Origin: Bdellovibrionales bacterium GWA1_52_35
GTDB taxonomy: Bacteria > Bdellovibrionota > UBA1018
Assembly (NCBI GenBank): GCA_001769805.1
Contig: MEPO01000007.1
Location: 62,001-126,000 of the forward strand
Length of the DNA: 64,000 nucleotides
Direction of reading: 5' to 3'
Both the position numbers and the translations under genes were made by a program. The notes beneath the pieces are model-generated. The model did not search any database and had not been told where the DNA came from. It was given only the letters and a program-made list of their open reading frames with translations. Shown here one piece after another: positions 1 to 8,793 of the stretch. Every line of letters starts with the position of its first letter. Position 1 is the first letter of the stretch.

Positions 1-923
1 TGCCCAGGGATTTTCACACACAAAACACGATCACGGCCGCTCAAATCGGTTTTCATCACCACTTGCTCCGAAATCGATGCAAACATTTTTTGAATTTCAT
101 GCGACCGCTCGTGAGGTATTTCAAAAAAACCATACCCCCCCTGACGCACTAGAGATGGAAGTATTTCAGCAAGCTTTCTATAAAAATAGCCGGGATCGGC
201 CACAGGAGCAAACAAGGCCTGATGCGGTTCGGTTTGGGTCACCTGAAAATCGGCCTCATTCACCCCAGCCAGATACGGGGGGTTTGAGATAAAGAAATCG
301 GCGGCCTCTGGCTCGGCAGGCTCCCAGACACTCTTCGGATCCTGTACTGGATGAATGACCAGGCGGCTTTTAGATGCTTCCGCGCCGAGGATGCGCTCAG
401 CATTCTCGCGAGCCAGCTGTGCGGCGCCACCGCTCAGCTCAGAAGCGACCATCTTTAATTTTGAAAACCTGGCCAGAAGTTCGATCGAAATCACTCCGCT
501 TCCCAACCCAAGCTCAAAACCCAGCAGAGGCTCTCTGGTTTTTGATAAAATCTCAATTGCCGTACTCACCAACACTTCGGTTTCCGGCCGTGGAATCAGG
601 ACCTCCCGAGAGACAAGATACTCGTGATCCAAAAAGCTCTGAACTCCCGTCACGTACTGCAGGGGTTCTCCCGCTGCGCAAAGTCCGGCCATTCTGAGCA
701 GCTCCCGCTCCAGAGTGCCCGGAGCAGCTTCCGCCCCGCGAATGTAAAGTTCCATCCGCGAAAGAATGCCGTGAAACTCTTTTCGATAAGCGGCTATGAA
801 AAGCTGTTCTGCGTAAACCTCAGGATTTCCGCCATGGATTCCCGCGGCTCCACTGAGCATGGTCTGCACCAGACGCAGGAGCTGATTGTAGGTTTTAGAT
901 GGCGACGCTGGCTCAATGCTCAT
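1..923 (-). CDS. prmC: Peptide chain release factor N5-glutamine methyltransferase PrmC (HemK), 3' end cut by window edge
   Basis: S-adenosylmethionine-dependent methyltransferase that methylates the glutamine of the GGQ motif in release factors. Reading leftward from ATG at 923 gives 307 codons with no stop before the window edge. The family's IPRPETE segment is at about residues 110-116, a glycine-rich SAM loop follows (GLGSG, about 139-143, where GTGSG is usual), and the catalytic NPPY is at 214-217. The last visible residues (GRDRV about ten residues from the edge) match the normal C-terminus, so only a few codons are missing. It starts 6 bp after the prfA stop, the common prfA-prmC arrangement in which enzyme and substrate are co-transcribed. 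Confidence 0.95.
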   Translation of the reverse strand, partial: MSIEPASPSKTYNQLLRLVQTMLSGAAGIHGGNPEVYAEQLFIAAYRKEFHGILSRMELYIRGAEAAPGTLERELLRMAGLCAAGEPLQYVTGVQSFLDHEYLVSREVLIPRPETEVLVSTAIEILSKTREPLLGFELGLGSGVISIELLARFSKLKMVASELSGGAAQLARENAERILGAEASKSRLVIHPVQDPKSVWEPAEPEAADFFISNPPYLAGVNEADFQVTQTEPHQALFAPVADPGYFYRKLAEILPSLVRQGGYGFFEIPHERSHEIQKMFASISEQVVMKTDLSGRDRVLCVKIPG

Positions 924-929
924 TCGGAA

Positions 930-2003
930 TCAATTCCCCATTCCCTGCGCTTTGAGCTCCTCCATCTGATAATGAGCCTGGAGGCCATCAATGATTTCGT
1001 CGATCTTGCCCTCCATGACCTCAGAGAGCTGATAAAGCGTCAACCCGATGCGATGCTCAGTCAGGCGCCCTTGTGGAAAGTTATAGGTCCGGATGCGCTC
1101 GCTGCGATCACCGGTACCAACCATGCTGCGCCTGGCATCTGAATGAGATTTCGCTGCCCGCTCGGTTTCGGCTTCTAGCAAACGGGACCTCAGGATCTTC
1201 ATCGCCTTGTCTTTGTTCTTATGTTGAGAACGCTCGTCCTGGCAGGAAACAACCAAACCAGAAGGCATATGCGTAATACGCACAGCAGAGTCAGTCGTGT
1301 TGACACTCTGTCCACCCGCTCCGCCGGAACGAAACACATCAATCCGGAGGTCGACCGGATTAATCGTGACGTCCACCTCTTCGGCTTCCGGCAGAACTGC
1401 AACCGTCACTGTCGAGGTATGAATCCGCCCCTGTGCTTCGGTAGCTGGAACGCGCTGTACCCGATGTACGCCACCTTCCCATTTCAGTCGGCGATAAACA
1501 TTGCTTCCGACAATTTCAGCGATTATCTCCCTGAAACCACCAATGCCGGTGGGATTCGATGAAAGCACCGAAACTTTCCAACCCTGCCGTTCACAAAATC
1601 TTTGATAGAGGCGAAATAATTCGGCAACAAAAAGCGCTGCTTCCTCGCCGCCCGCACCCGCCCGGACCTCAAGCAGGATGTTTTTGCCGTCATTCGGATC
1701 CCTGGGCAGCAGAAGAAATTGCAGCTGCTTCTTTGCCGATTCAAGCGCGACTTCCTGCTCCTTGATTTCCTCACGTGCCAGGTCGGCCATTTCGGAATCC
1801 GAGCCTTCAAGAAGTTCACGATTCTGTGCCATTTCAGAACGTAATTTTTTGTAATTCCGGTACTCCGAGACCAGCTCCTGGAGGCCTGCATGTTCCTGAG
1901 AAAGCTTTCTGAAATCCGCCGGGCGTTCGGCGATCTCGGGATCAGCCAACCGGCTTTCGATTTCCATGAAACGCTGTTCAACAGCTTCGAGTTTATCAAA
2001 CAT
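930..2003 (-). CDS. prfA: Peptide chain release factor 1
   Basis: Reads UAA and UAG in the ribosomal A site and triggers peptide release. At 357 residues it has normal RF1 length. The PAT tripeptide at 186-188 is the RF1 stop-codon recognition motif (RF2 carries SPF), and the peptidyl-transferase motif GGQ is at 230-232, inside the strongly conserved SGGAGGQ segment. A coiled-coil N-terminal domain fills the first 100 residues. It lies between the DUF1385 gene (19-bp gap) and prmC (6-bp gap), which modifies its GGQ glutamine, so all are probably on one leftward transcript starting at rho or rpmE. Confidence 0.97.
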   Translation of the reverse strand: MFDKLEAVEQRFMEIESRLADPEIAERPADFRKLSQEHAGLQELVSEYRNYKKLRSEMAQNRELLEGSDSEMADLAREEIKEQEVALESAKKQLQFLLLPRDPNDGKNILLEVRAGAGGEEAALFVAELFRLYQRFCERQGWKVSVLSSNPTGIGGFREIIAEIVGSNVYRRLKWEGGVHRVQRVPATEAQGRIHTSTVTVAVLPEAEEVDVTINPVDLRIDVFRSGGAGGQSVNTTDSAVRITHMPSGLVVSCQDERSQHKNKDKAMKILRSRLLEAETERAAKSHSDARRSMVGTGDRSERIRTYNFPQGRLTEHRIGLTLYQLSEVMEGKIDEIIDGLQAHYQMEELKAQGMGN

Positions 2004-2022
2004 CAGTCATTACCCTGATCCG

Positions 2023-3069
2023 CTAAGCTTCCGGAAATTCAGCTACACTTGCCGGGACGTACGAAAGCTCCGCGAGGGAAGCGATTTCCATTTCAACCAA
2101 ACGATCGGAATCTGCAATTTCATTCTTCTCAAGGCGCAAAACCTGGCGCAACGAAGCCAGCGCCACTTCCAGCTGATCATCCGCCGGCTCGCGTGTCGTC
2201 AACCTCTGAAGCACCATGCCCGGCCAGATCATTGCCCGAAAAATCGGCTTCTGCATGCGACAGGCGCACATTTTTATGAATTCATAAGCCAGTCCGGCCA
2301 CTGGCATCATCAGAACGATTTTAACCAGGACCATGAGAGTGTGGTTCAGGATCGGAATGCCAGAGAGCTTGGTAAGCCCGAAAAACGGAAAAACCGCACT
2401 GAAAACCACTATACTGATCAGCACCAGGAAAAGAAGAAACGAGGTTCCACAACGTGGATGCAGGCTCGAATGCTTGCGAGCATTCTCGACGGTGAGCTCC
2501 TCACCTGCTTCGAATGCATAAATCGATTTATGCTCGGCCCCGTGGTATTGAAAAACCCGCTTGATGTCTTTCATCAGCGCGATCAAATAAACATACGCAA
2601 GCAGGATGCACATCTTGATCACGCCATCCAGAAGATGAAACCAAGGGCTATCCGCTGTAAAAAATTTCGATGTCGCCATCGCTGTCAAAAAATGCGGGAG
2701 CGCAACAAAAAGCCCCATCCCGAGCACGATGGCAAAAGCGATCGACGCGAAGATCGCCCAACCGGAAAGCTCCTCGCCGACTTCTTCCTCTGCTGCAGCA
2801 ATATTAGCAGAGAAACTCAATGCATTGATCCCGATGACCATGGACTCGAGAAGAGTCACAACTCCTCTCAGGACTGGCCTTTTCAAAAAAGGAAAACGAG
2901 CCGATACACTTTTGTGCGGCTCGTTTCGAATCACGATCTTCTGATTGGGTTTGCGTACCGCGACGGCAATATAATTCGGGGCGCGCATCATGACGCCCTC
3001 AATTACTGCTTGTCCGCCAATGCTCGTATATTGAGCGATACTGGAGAGGCCAGTGCGACGCAGACTCAT
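2023..3069 (-). CDS. DUF1385 family membrane protein (YqhQ-like)
   Basis: Integral membrane protein of the DUF1385 family, 348 residues from the ATG at 3069; a TTG one codon upstream is less likely. The conserved N-terminal signature GGQAVIEGVMMR is at about residues 18-29, followed by several hydrophobic segments at roughly 105-130, 145-165 and 210-265. The family has no settled biochemical role. Its position beside rpmE, prfA and prmC is conserved in many Firmicutes and deltaproteobacterial relatives. The C-terminal 60 residues are hydrophilic. No Shine-Dalgarno sequence stands out, so translation may be coupled to rpmE, whose stop lies 13 bp upstream. Confidence 0.88.
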   Translation of the reverse strand: MSLRRTGLSSIAQYTSIGGQAVIEGVMMRAPNYIAVAVRKPNQKIVIRNEPHKSVSARFPFLKRPVLRGVVTLLESMVIGINALSFSANIAAAEEEVGEELSGWAIFASIAFAIVLGMGLFVALPHFLTAMATSKFFTADSPWFHLLDGVIKMCILLAYVYLIALMKDIKRVFQYHGAEHKSIYAFEAGEELTVENARKHSSLHPRCGTSFLLFLVLISIVVFSAVFPFFGLTKLSGIPILNHTLMVLVKIVLMMPVAGLAYEFIKMCACRMQKPIFRAMIWPGMVLQRLTTREPADDQLEVALASLRQVLRLEKNEIADSDRLVEMEIASLAELSYVPASVAEFPEA

Positions 3070-3082
3070 CAACGGATAAGTC

Positions 3083-3283
3083 TTACTTTTTCTTATACTT
3101 GTTCAGAAAGCGTTCAACGCGACCTTCCGTGTCCATCAGCTTGTGCTTGCCGGTGAAGAACGGGTGACAGTTGGCGCAAATTTCCACTCTGATGTTTTCC
3201 TTGGTGGCGCGAGTATCAATGACGCTGCCACAGGCACACTTAACGGTGGTTTCCTTATATTCTGGATGAATCCCTTGTTTCAT
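3083..3283 (-). CDS. rpmE: 50S ribosomal protein L31 (zinc-binding type)
   Basis: Large-subunit ribosomal protein, 66 residues. The start is ATG 3283, preceded by a GAGG ribosome-binding site, giving the family's usual MKQGIHP N-terminus; the frame is open a little further upstream but that extension is not conserved. Four cysteines (CxC near 16-18 and CxxC near 37-40) mark the C+ or zinc-binding L31 type. The Lys-rich tail is typical. It sits between rho (87 bp upstream) and the DUF1385 gene, the order seen in many deltaproteobacteria. Confidence 0.96.
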   Translation of the reverse strand: MKQGIHPEYKETTVKCACGSVIDTRATKENIRVEICANCHPFFTGKHKLMDTEGRVERFLNKYKKK

Positions 3284-3370
3284 AAAATCCTCATTTAAAA
3301 AGAACGTTTCAAGTATCAAAACGGAGACCGCCGGTCAAGTCCGCGATTCTCCAGCATTTAGGACGGCGGG

Positions 3371-4618
3371 TCAGCCGCTCATCCCTTTGACGAAATCCTC
3401 GTTTGTCTTGGTATGCGCGACCTTGTCCAGGAGGAACTCCATGGCATCGACCGTGTTCATCGGGTGAAGGACCTTGCGAAGGATCCAAAGTCGGTTCAGC
3501 AGCTCCTTGGGCAAAAGCAATTCTTCCTTACGTGTCGCGGACTTATTGATATCCAAGCAGGGGAAAATACGCTTTTCCATCAACTTGCGATCCAGATGGA
3601 TTTCCGAGTTGCCGGTTCCTTTGAACTCTTCGAAAATGACTTCATCCATGCGCGAGCCGGTTTCCACCAGCGCTGTCGCGATGATCGTCAGAGAGCCACC
3701 TTCTTCGATGTTACGGGCAGCACCAAAGAATCTTTTGGGCTTGTGCAGGGCGTTTGAATCCACGCCGCCGGAAAGGATCTTTCCAGAGGGAGGAACAACC
3801 GAGTTATAGGCACGAGCCAGGCGAGTGATCGAGTCGAGTAGAATGACTACATCATATTTGTTTTCAACCAGGCGCTTGGCTTTTTCGATTACCATTTCTG
3901 CAACTTGCACATGACGAGAGGCCTGCTCATCGAAAGTCGAGCTGACAACTTCGCCCTTGACGGATCGCTGCATGTCGGTGACTTCTTCAGGACGTTCGTC
4001 AATCAAAAGAACGATTAATTTGATTTCGGGATTATTGGAAGTAATCGCGTTCGCGATATCCTGCATCAAAACCGTTTTGCCAGCCCGAGGAGGAGCGACA
4101 ATCAGACAGCGCTGCCCCTTGCCGAGCGGAACCATCATATCAATGATACGGGTGCTGTAATTGGTCGGCTGGAACTCGAGATTGATCCGCTTGTTGGGGT
4201 AAAGCGGCGTGAGATTGTCGAAAAGTACCTTCTCCGAGTTCATCTCGGGCGTCTGAAAATTGACCTGTTCCACCTTCAGAAGAGCAAAATAACGTTCGCC
4301 TTCTTTAGGCGCGCGAACAGATCCGCTGACCGTGTCGCCCGTTCTCAGCCCAAAACGTCGGATCTGCGACGGGGAGACATAAACATCATCAGGGCCGGGA
4401 AGGTAATTGTAATCAGGCGCCCGCAAAAAACCAAAACCATCAGGCAGGCACTCTAAAACGCCGTCCGCGTAAATATGTTCATCTTTTTCGGCTTTTTTCT
4501 GCAAAACTGCGAAGATCAGATCCTGTTTGCGCATGCCACCGGCATTTTCGATGCCCAGCTCTTTGCCCATTTCGACCAAATCACCGATCTTCTTTTCTTT
4601 TAATTCTCTGAGATGCAT
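3371..4618 (-). CDS. rho: Transcription termination factor Rho
   Basis: Hexameric RNA-dependent ATPase that terminates transcription at rut sites. The 415-residue protein has the Rho N-terminal helical domain ([20 protein letters not shown]), a cold-shock-like RNA-binding domain with the GFGFLRAP signature near residues 60-70, a Walker A loop (PPRAGKT, about 177-183), a Walker B region with [10 protein letters not shown], and the Q/R-loop region. It is of normal length with no insertion. The 213-bp gap upstream, shared with divergent mltG, must hold its promoter. Rho autoregulates through its leader in E. coli; I cannot show that here. Confidence 0.97.
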   Translation of the reverse strand: MHLRELKEKKIGDLVEMGKELGIENAGGMRKQDLIFAVLQKKAEKDEHIYADGVLECLPDGFGFLRAPDYNYLPGPDDVYVSPSQIRRFGLRTGDTVSGSVRAPKEGERYFALLKVEQVNFQTPEMNSEKVLFDNLTPLYPNKRINLEFQPTNYSTRIIDMMVPLGKGQRCLIVAPPRAGKTVLMQDIANAITSNNPEIKLIVLLIDERPEEVTDMQRSVKGEVVSSTFDEQASRHVQVAEMVIEKAKRLVENKYDVVILLDSITRLARAYNSVVPPSGKILSGGVDSNALHKPKRFFGAARNIEEGGSLTIIATALVETGSRMDEVIFEEFKGTGNSEIHLDRKLMEKRIFPCLDINKSATRKEELLLPKELLNRLWILRKVLHPMNTVDAMEFLLDKVAHTKTNEDFVKGMSG

Positions 4619-4831
4619 GAACTATTTCCTTGGGGATTTTCGTTTTAACGAACGACGACTGTTATTGAGGTATTTAGATTGATTGTAGCGCCGACAGGAG
4701 TCGACTACTGAGTATCGGGGTAACAAACTCCGCTTTTGGAGTAAAGATAAAAAAGTCTCAGCCATGGACTCCTTCACTTTTTGCTTTAGAATGAAACCAG
4801 TTACATTTTACTCCGAACGGGAGAGGTTCTT

Positions 4832-5911
4832 GTGCATTTGAACAAACGGCTGATTATCGGGATTCTTTTCCTTTTGATTGTGGCGGGAAGTTTTGGGTCT
4901 GCAGGTAGTTTGATTTCCTATGCACTTTCACCGGCACAACCCGGCTCCACTTCGTCGGTGATTCTCGAGGTCCGGAAAAATGCAGGCCCCGGAGAACTCG
5001 CCCAGCTTCTCAGCAGTAAAGGAATCATCACCTCCCCGTCCCTGTTCGTCTGGCTCGGACGCCTGACCCGCCAGTGGCGCCGAGTGAAGGTGGGCGAATA
5101 CAAATTATCCCCCGCCTTGAACCCGGTTCAGGTATTTGGCGTTATCACGTCCGGGATCAGCGTTTCTCATCCGCTTGTGGTCCGGGAAGGGGAAAACATT
5201 TACGAAATCGCAAACGAGCTTTCCCGGTATGCACTTATAACGACCGAAAAGTTCCTGGAACTTTGCCAAAGCGCTGGCTTCATCAAAACTCTGGGGTTCC
5301 CAGATCCCGCACCCGAAACGCTTGAAGGCTATCTTTTTCCGGATACCTATTTTATCAACCGCACGACCACCGCCGAAGAGCTGGTTCGAAAAATGGTGAA
5401 AAGATTTTTTGCCGTCTGGGGTCAGAAAGAAGAGATCCGGGCGGCCGAGCTCCGGATGTCCCGGCAGCAAATCGTCACACTTGCATCAATAATTGAGAAG
5501 GAAACCGGAGCCCCAAGTGAACGCCCCCTGATCAGCTCTGTTTTTCATAATCGCCTGTCTAAACGCATGCGGCTTCAAAGCGACCCCACAACGATCTACG
5601 GGATCTGGGAGCGCTATCAGGGAAATTTGAGAAAATCCGATCTGACCGCCAATACTCCCTATAATACTTATACGATTCCCGGCCTGCCGAAGGGGCCGAT
5701 CTCCAATCCCGGGAAGGCATCCCTGCAGGCAGCGCTGTTTCCGGTTCAAAGTGAATACCTGTTCTTTGTCTCACATAATGACGGGACCCATGAGTTTACA
5801 AAAACTTTCGCCGAGCACGGCAAAGCCGTGAAAACTTTTCAGCTCGACCGTAAAGCCCGTGAAGGCAAAAGCTGGCGCGATCTCAAGAAGTCTTCGAATT
5901 CCTCGAATTGA
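4832..5911 (+). CDS. mltG: Endolytic peptidoglycan transglycosylase MltG (YceG family)
   Basis: Inner-membrane enzyme that cleaves nascent peptidoglycan strands and sets glycan chain length. The start is GTG 4832, preceded by GGGAGAGG. A single N-terminal membrane segment (about 7-30) is followed by a LysM-like region and the catalytic YceG domain; the signature SIIEKETGAPSERPLISSVF contains the catalytic Glu, and the family's conserved segment around YNTY..GLPKGPI follows. At 359 residues it is of usual size. It is divergent from rho and its last 29 bp overlap the end of the convergent GT87-like gene. Confidence 0.94.
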   Translation: MHLNKRLIIGILFLLIVAGSFGSAGSLISYALSPAQPGSTSSVILEVRKNAGPGELAQLLSSKGIITSPSLFVWLGRLTRQWRRVKVGEYKLSPALNPVQVFGVITSGISVSHPLVVREGENIYEIANELSRYALITTEKFLELCQSAGFIKTLGFPDPAPETLEGYLFPDTYFINRTTTAEELVRKMVKRFFAVWGQKEEIRAAELRMSRQQIVTLASIIEKETGAPSERPLISSVFHNRLSKRMRLQSDPTTIYGIWERYQGNLRKSDLTANTPYNTYTIPGLPKGPISNPGKASLQAALFPVQSEYLFFVSHNDGTHEFTKTFAEHGKAVKTFQLDRKAREGKSWRDLKKSSNSSN

Positions 5912-7145
5912 GCAAGACCGCGGCGATCATCGCCAGGTGAGCCCAGAGGAAAAGCGATGCCGCTTCCAGGCGAGGACCCATTTCGTGCCCCACAAAATCA
6001 AAGCCAGTCAGGTTGATCACGGCAAAGAAAGTCAGATAGAGCATTATTCCGGTTTTCTGCCCCAAAACCAACCAGCGCTGGGTACACAAGACAGCAAGGG
6101 GCAGTCCCATCACGAAATATGGCTTCCAGACCAGATGCGAGGGGAGAATCAGAATCCCGATCGCCACCGCAATCCACTCGATCGGAGCGCGTCGGCGATT
6201 GCCCCAGAATAACCAGATCAAAATTCCAGCGCCGGACAACAGTGTCCAGACGAATGCCAGCACCCGGACGGTTCCGAACGAAAACAAATCAAACCCAAAA
6301 GGCAAAACCGCTCCGCCTTCCGACAAGACGGCGGTTCCGGCACCGGTCAGATAGTGATGAATAAACGCCGCAAAGCTTTGGTTATGGGACTCCAGAGGGA
6401 AGCCCTTCATCAAGAGCGCCTCGTACCAGCCTCGATACAGCTCTACCCCCTCCGAGACTCCGTAACTCAGGAACGGAAGACAGAGAACCAGAACCAACCC
6501 CACCAGGACGCCGACGCGCTCATTTCGCAATCGTTGGACGGGGAGGTGTGCCCGGGTGATCCAGGGAACCAGCAAAAGTGGCAGGGGAAATACTTTGGCA
6601 ACCGCTGCAACGGCTAGCAGAGCCCAGCTCAGACGATCCCAAAGGCGTTCACGAGATAAGCTCTCTTTGGAGGTGCCTCCACGAAAGTGGCGCAGCAAAG
6701 CCCAAACCGCAGCCCCCAAAATGAAAAGATTGACCTGGCCGTATTGAAAATCGATCAGGATGGGACGAGTCAAAAGTAGAACGGCCCACCCCCCGATACC
6801 GGTGGCAATCAGGGGGTCCTTATAAAGACGTCCAGTAAAAAAGCGAATGATTAAACCGAGTGCGGCTGCTTTGGCGAGGCACCAGACCCCCAGCGCAATT
6901 GAGCGCGGCAGCAGGGCTAGCGGTGACAGCAAGGAGGCGAAACCGGGGGCGTAAAGAAACCGATCCGGACTGACCCGATAAATTTCGGATCCATGCCCGT
7001 TCAGAACGAGGCGCCATGCGTGATAAAACACTTCGAAGTCCTGCCCGCCCCGCTCAAACGCGTAAAGTGTACCAAGACCCACGACAACCCCGGTAAAAAG
7101 CAATCCGAGGATTGAGAACTCGCGTTTTATTTCAAAGATGGTCAT
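5883..7145 (-). CDS. GT87/DUF2029-like polytopic membrane glycosyltransferase
   Basis: Predicted 420-residue membrane protein with about ten hydrophobic helices, resembling the DUF2029/GT87 family of lipid-linked mannosyltransferases that use polyprenyl-phosphate sugars. The first periplasmic loop is acidic and aromatic (GGQDFEVFYHAWR), as in the family, where a loop Asp is catalytic. ATG 7145 is the start; an in-frame TTG at 7157 abuts the ogt stop. It probably follows ogt on the same leftward transcript and converges on mltG with a 29-bp overlap. Sugar and acceptor cannot be read from the sequence; assignment to the family is from overall pattern, not a motif match. Confidence 0.7.
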   Translation of the reverse strand: MTIFEIKREFSILGLLFTGVVVGLGTLYAFERGGQDFEVFYHAWRLVLNGHGSEIYRVSPDRFLYAPGFASLLSPLALLPRSIALGVWCLAKAAALGLIIRFFTGRLYKDPLIATGIGGWAVLLLTRPILIDFQYGQVNLFILGAAVWALLRHFRGGTSKESLSRERLWDRLSWALLAVAAVAKVFPLPLLLVPWITRAHLPVQRLRNERVGVLVGLVLVLCLPFLSYGVSEGVELYRGWYEALLMKGFPLESHNQSFAAFIHHYLTGAGTAVLSEGGAVLPFGFDLFSFGTVRVLAFVWTLLSGAGILIWLFWGNRRRAPIEWIAVAIGILILPSHLVWKPYFVMGLPLAVLCTQRWLVLGQKTGIMLYLTFFAVINLTGFDFVGHEMGPRLEAASLFLWAHLAMIAAVLLNSRNSKTS

Positions 7146-7157
7146 AAATGCGCGCAA

Positions 7158-7706
7158 TCATACAACCGAGAGGAGCGGGAACACCGGCTGGCGATAACTG
7201 TCTTCGATGGAAATGAGCGCCGTTTTGAGCCGCATTTCTGGTCCGGCCAGATCACTGCAGCCCATAAAGCCCCCCAGAGAATCATGAGAGACGACGCGAT
7301 GACAGGGAATCAAAATCGGAAGTGGATTGTTCCTCAACGCCTGCCCAACCGCTCGGGTTGCGCTGAATTTGCCAATTTTTCGAGCGACCCAGCCATAGGT
7401 ACGAGTTTCACCATGGGGGATTTCAGAAATGCTCCTATAAACCGCTCGTTGAAAGGGGGTCCACTGTTCCTGATCAAGAGCATCCCAGGCAAGATCTCCG
7501 ATGGGAGAGCCCGTTTCGAAGTAACCAGCCAGACGCCCTGCGAGTTCGACTACAGAGCCGGGAATAACCGGAATGAGACCTGATTGAATCTCAGCGGCTG
7601 CTGACCAGGAAACGCGTGAGGTGCGCGCCACTCCGTCCGGACAAAGCCGCCACGAAAGCGTAAGGACTCCGACGTTCACTTGTATTTGTAAGCGGCTCAG
7701 TGTCAT
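7158..7706 (-). CDS. ogt: Methylated-DNA--[protein]-cysteine S-methyltransferase
   Basis: Suicide repair enzyme that transfers alkyl groups from O6-alkylguanine to its own cysteine. The active-site motif IPCHRVV is complete near residues 136-142, preceded by the conserved Asn of LRNNPLPI and followed by GGFMG. The helix-turn-helix segment (TYGWVARKIGKFSATRAVGQAL) sits just upstream as usual. At 182 residues it matches Ogt-type length and lacks an AdaA domain. No damage-responsive Ada box is evident. It is the first gene of a short leftward pair with the GT87-like gene. Confidence 0.93.
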   Translation of the reverse strand: MTLSRLQIQVNVGVLTLSWRLCPDGVARTSRVSWSAAAEIQSGLIPVIPGSVVELAGRLAGYFETGSPIGDLAWDALDQEQWTPFQRAVYRSISEIPHGETRTYGWVARKIGKFSATRAVGQALRNNPLPILIPCHRVVSHDSLGGFMGCSDLAGPEMRLKTALISIEDSYRQPVFPLLSVV

Positions 7707-7884
7707 AGAAATTTCAATATTTATAACTAGGAATGACCTTCCGAGTCCACTCGAAAAAAGGCTGTAACTCTTGGTACTTATTATTTCGAGAGCTCAAATG
7801 AGACATCACTGTCCTAGTGGGCACAATTTCGAAGTTATTTATTAAGATTATGATATTTAAGGTTTTTTTCGATTTCACGCACCA

Positions 7885-7912
7885 CAAAGTGAGGCAGCCA
7901 TGTCCCACTTTG
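7885..7912. promoter_or_regulatory. Candidate enhancer (UAS) dyad for a sigma-54 activator
   Basis: Perfect 7-bp inverted repeat CAAAGTG (7885-7891) / CACTTTG (7906-7912) with a 14-bp spacer. Its centre is about 125 bp upstream of the start expected from the sigma-54 promoter at 7997, the usual distance for an NtrC-class activator site. The binding protein is unknown; the NtrC-type regulator at 19794-21212 is one candidate within this window. Confidence 0.5.
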
Positions 7913-7996
7913 ATCAAATTTCTGTTCTAATTTACGGTTTTTTAAAAAAATCTTCGATTTTATGTTTAAACTATTGATATTATTACATTTTTTTGA

Positions 7997-8012
7997 TGGC
8001 ACATGGCTTGCT
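7997..8012 (+). promoter_or_regulatory. Sigma-54 (RpoN) promoter, -24/-12 type
   Basis: TGGCACATGGCTTGCT matches the RpoN consensus TGGCACnnnnnTTGCW at every defined base, with the obligatory GG-N10-GC spacing. Transcription would start near 8023, about 30 bp before the ATG at 8055, leaving room for the AGGAGG site. Such promoters need an AAA+ activator, which fits the dyad upstream. Confidence 0.85.
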
Positions 8013-8054
8013 CTAACACTCAGTGTAACGTGACTCAAACAAACAGGAGGATTT

Positions 8055-8651
8055 ATGAAAACGACACAACTGACTCTCACGGACCGACTCGGAATAGCTT
8101 ACGGAACTCTGCTTTTCTTTATCATGCTTCCGGTAACGATCTTTGCATCGGCCCTGCCCGCAATTATGATCTCAAACGCGATATCCAACAAAGTTCTCGC
8201 ACTGGCTCTCAATTTGGGAGTCATTGGAGTCGGAGCACTGATGACGCTGATTTTTGCCCTGGTCGGCGGCTTGGCCCTCAGTTATGGCCTCAGCTGGGCT
8301 GGCAGAAAGCTCCAGATTCAACAAGCATTCTCGCATGTTAAAAGCGGCGCGACCCCGATCGAAGCCTCCAAGCGTGTGAATCTCGGAGCAATGCTCGGGA
8401 TCGGCTTTGGATTGCTGGTTTTCATCACCAAGGGTGAAGCCCCGATCTCCTCGGTGACGACCCGGGTGGAACACCTCTTTCCGGGCCCTCTCACCTTAAG
8501 CCTGGGTAACGCCTTCAGCCTCGATGTCAGCCATACTTACGCTGCCGCGACTGGCTTCCTCTCAGTCGGATTCCTCTTCGCAATCATCGGAATTGTCTTA
8601 GGCAGCCTGATCTTTGCTGGAATCGAAATGGTTACTCAAAAATCGCACTAA
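8055..8651 (+). CDS. Polytopic membrane protein of unknown function under sigma-54 control
   Basis: 198 residues, ATG with a strong AGGAGG site 5 bp upstream. I do not recognise a family. There are about four hydrophobic segments (roughly 14-40, 46-75, 110-128 and 162-190), rich in Gly, Ala and Leu, separated by a short basic loop (AGRKLQIQQAFSHVKSGATPIEASKR). No catalytic or metal-binding motif is visible. It is monocistronic: a sigma-54 promoter precedes it and a strong terminator follows. Tight regulation of a lone membrane protein suggests a stress, nitrogen or envelope role, but that is inference. Confidence 0.75.
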   Translation: MKTTQLTLTDRLGIAYGTLLFFIMLPVTIFASALPAIMISNAISNKVLALALNLGVIGVGALMTLIFALVGGLALSYGLSWAGRKLQIQQAFSHVKSGATPIEASKRVNLGAMLGIGFGLLVFITKGEAPISSVTTRVEHLFPGPLTLSLGNAFSLDVSHTYAAATGFLSVGFLFAIIGIVLGSLIFAGIEMVTQKSH

Positions 8652-8686
8652 TCGATCCGCACCCCTGTAAACGAGTATCACGTTCA

Positions 8687-8716
8687 GCGGGTCCTTTGAA
8701 AAGGACCCGCTTTTTT
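8687..8716 (+). terminator. Rho-independent terminator after the 8055 gene
   Basis: Perfect 10-bp stem GCGGGTCCTT / AAGGACCCGC with a TGAA loop, followed by six T. It ends the sigma-54-driven transcript and insulates the cytochrome gene at 8794. Confidence 0.93.
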
Positions 8717-8793
8717 AATGGAATGAATGACAAAATAGTTGAGTCTTTACATAGATCAGGCGATTAAAGCATTAATCAAACAAAGGTAGTGGA

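Larger units (their letters stand above)
7707..8054. other. 348-bp AT-rich regulatory gap between divergent ogt and the 8055 gene
   Basis: No believable coding frame: the open frames here are short and AT-driven. The gap holds a sigma-54 promoter (7997-8012), an upstream dyad (7885-7912) and an AGGAGG ribosome-binding site before 8055. The stretch 7830-7990 is unusually AT-rich for this window, with runs of T and A that could bend DNA between an enhancer and the promoter. The ogt promoter must also lie in its left part, but I cannot pick it out. Confidence 0.7.

Noticed and set aside
355-1142. Open frames on the + strand across prmC and prfA
   Set aside because: Antisense to clear, motif-bearing leftward genes; no ribosome-binding site or family features.
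1966-3156. A 396-codon + frame over the DUF1385 gene
   Set aside because: Antisense shadow; composition rich in Cys, His and Arg as expected for a reverse reading of a membrane protein.
7714-8080. Short leftward open frames in the AT-rich gap
   Set aside because: Composition driven by A/T runs; the region is better explained by promoter elements.
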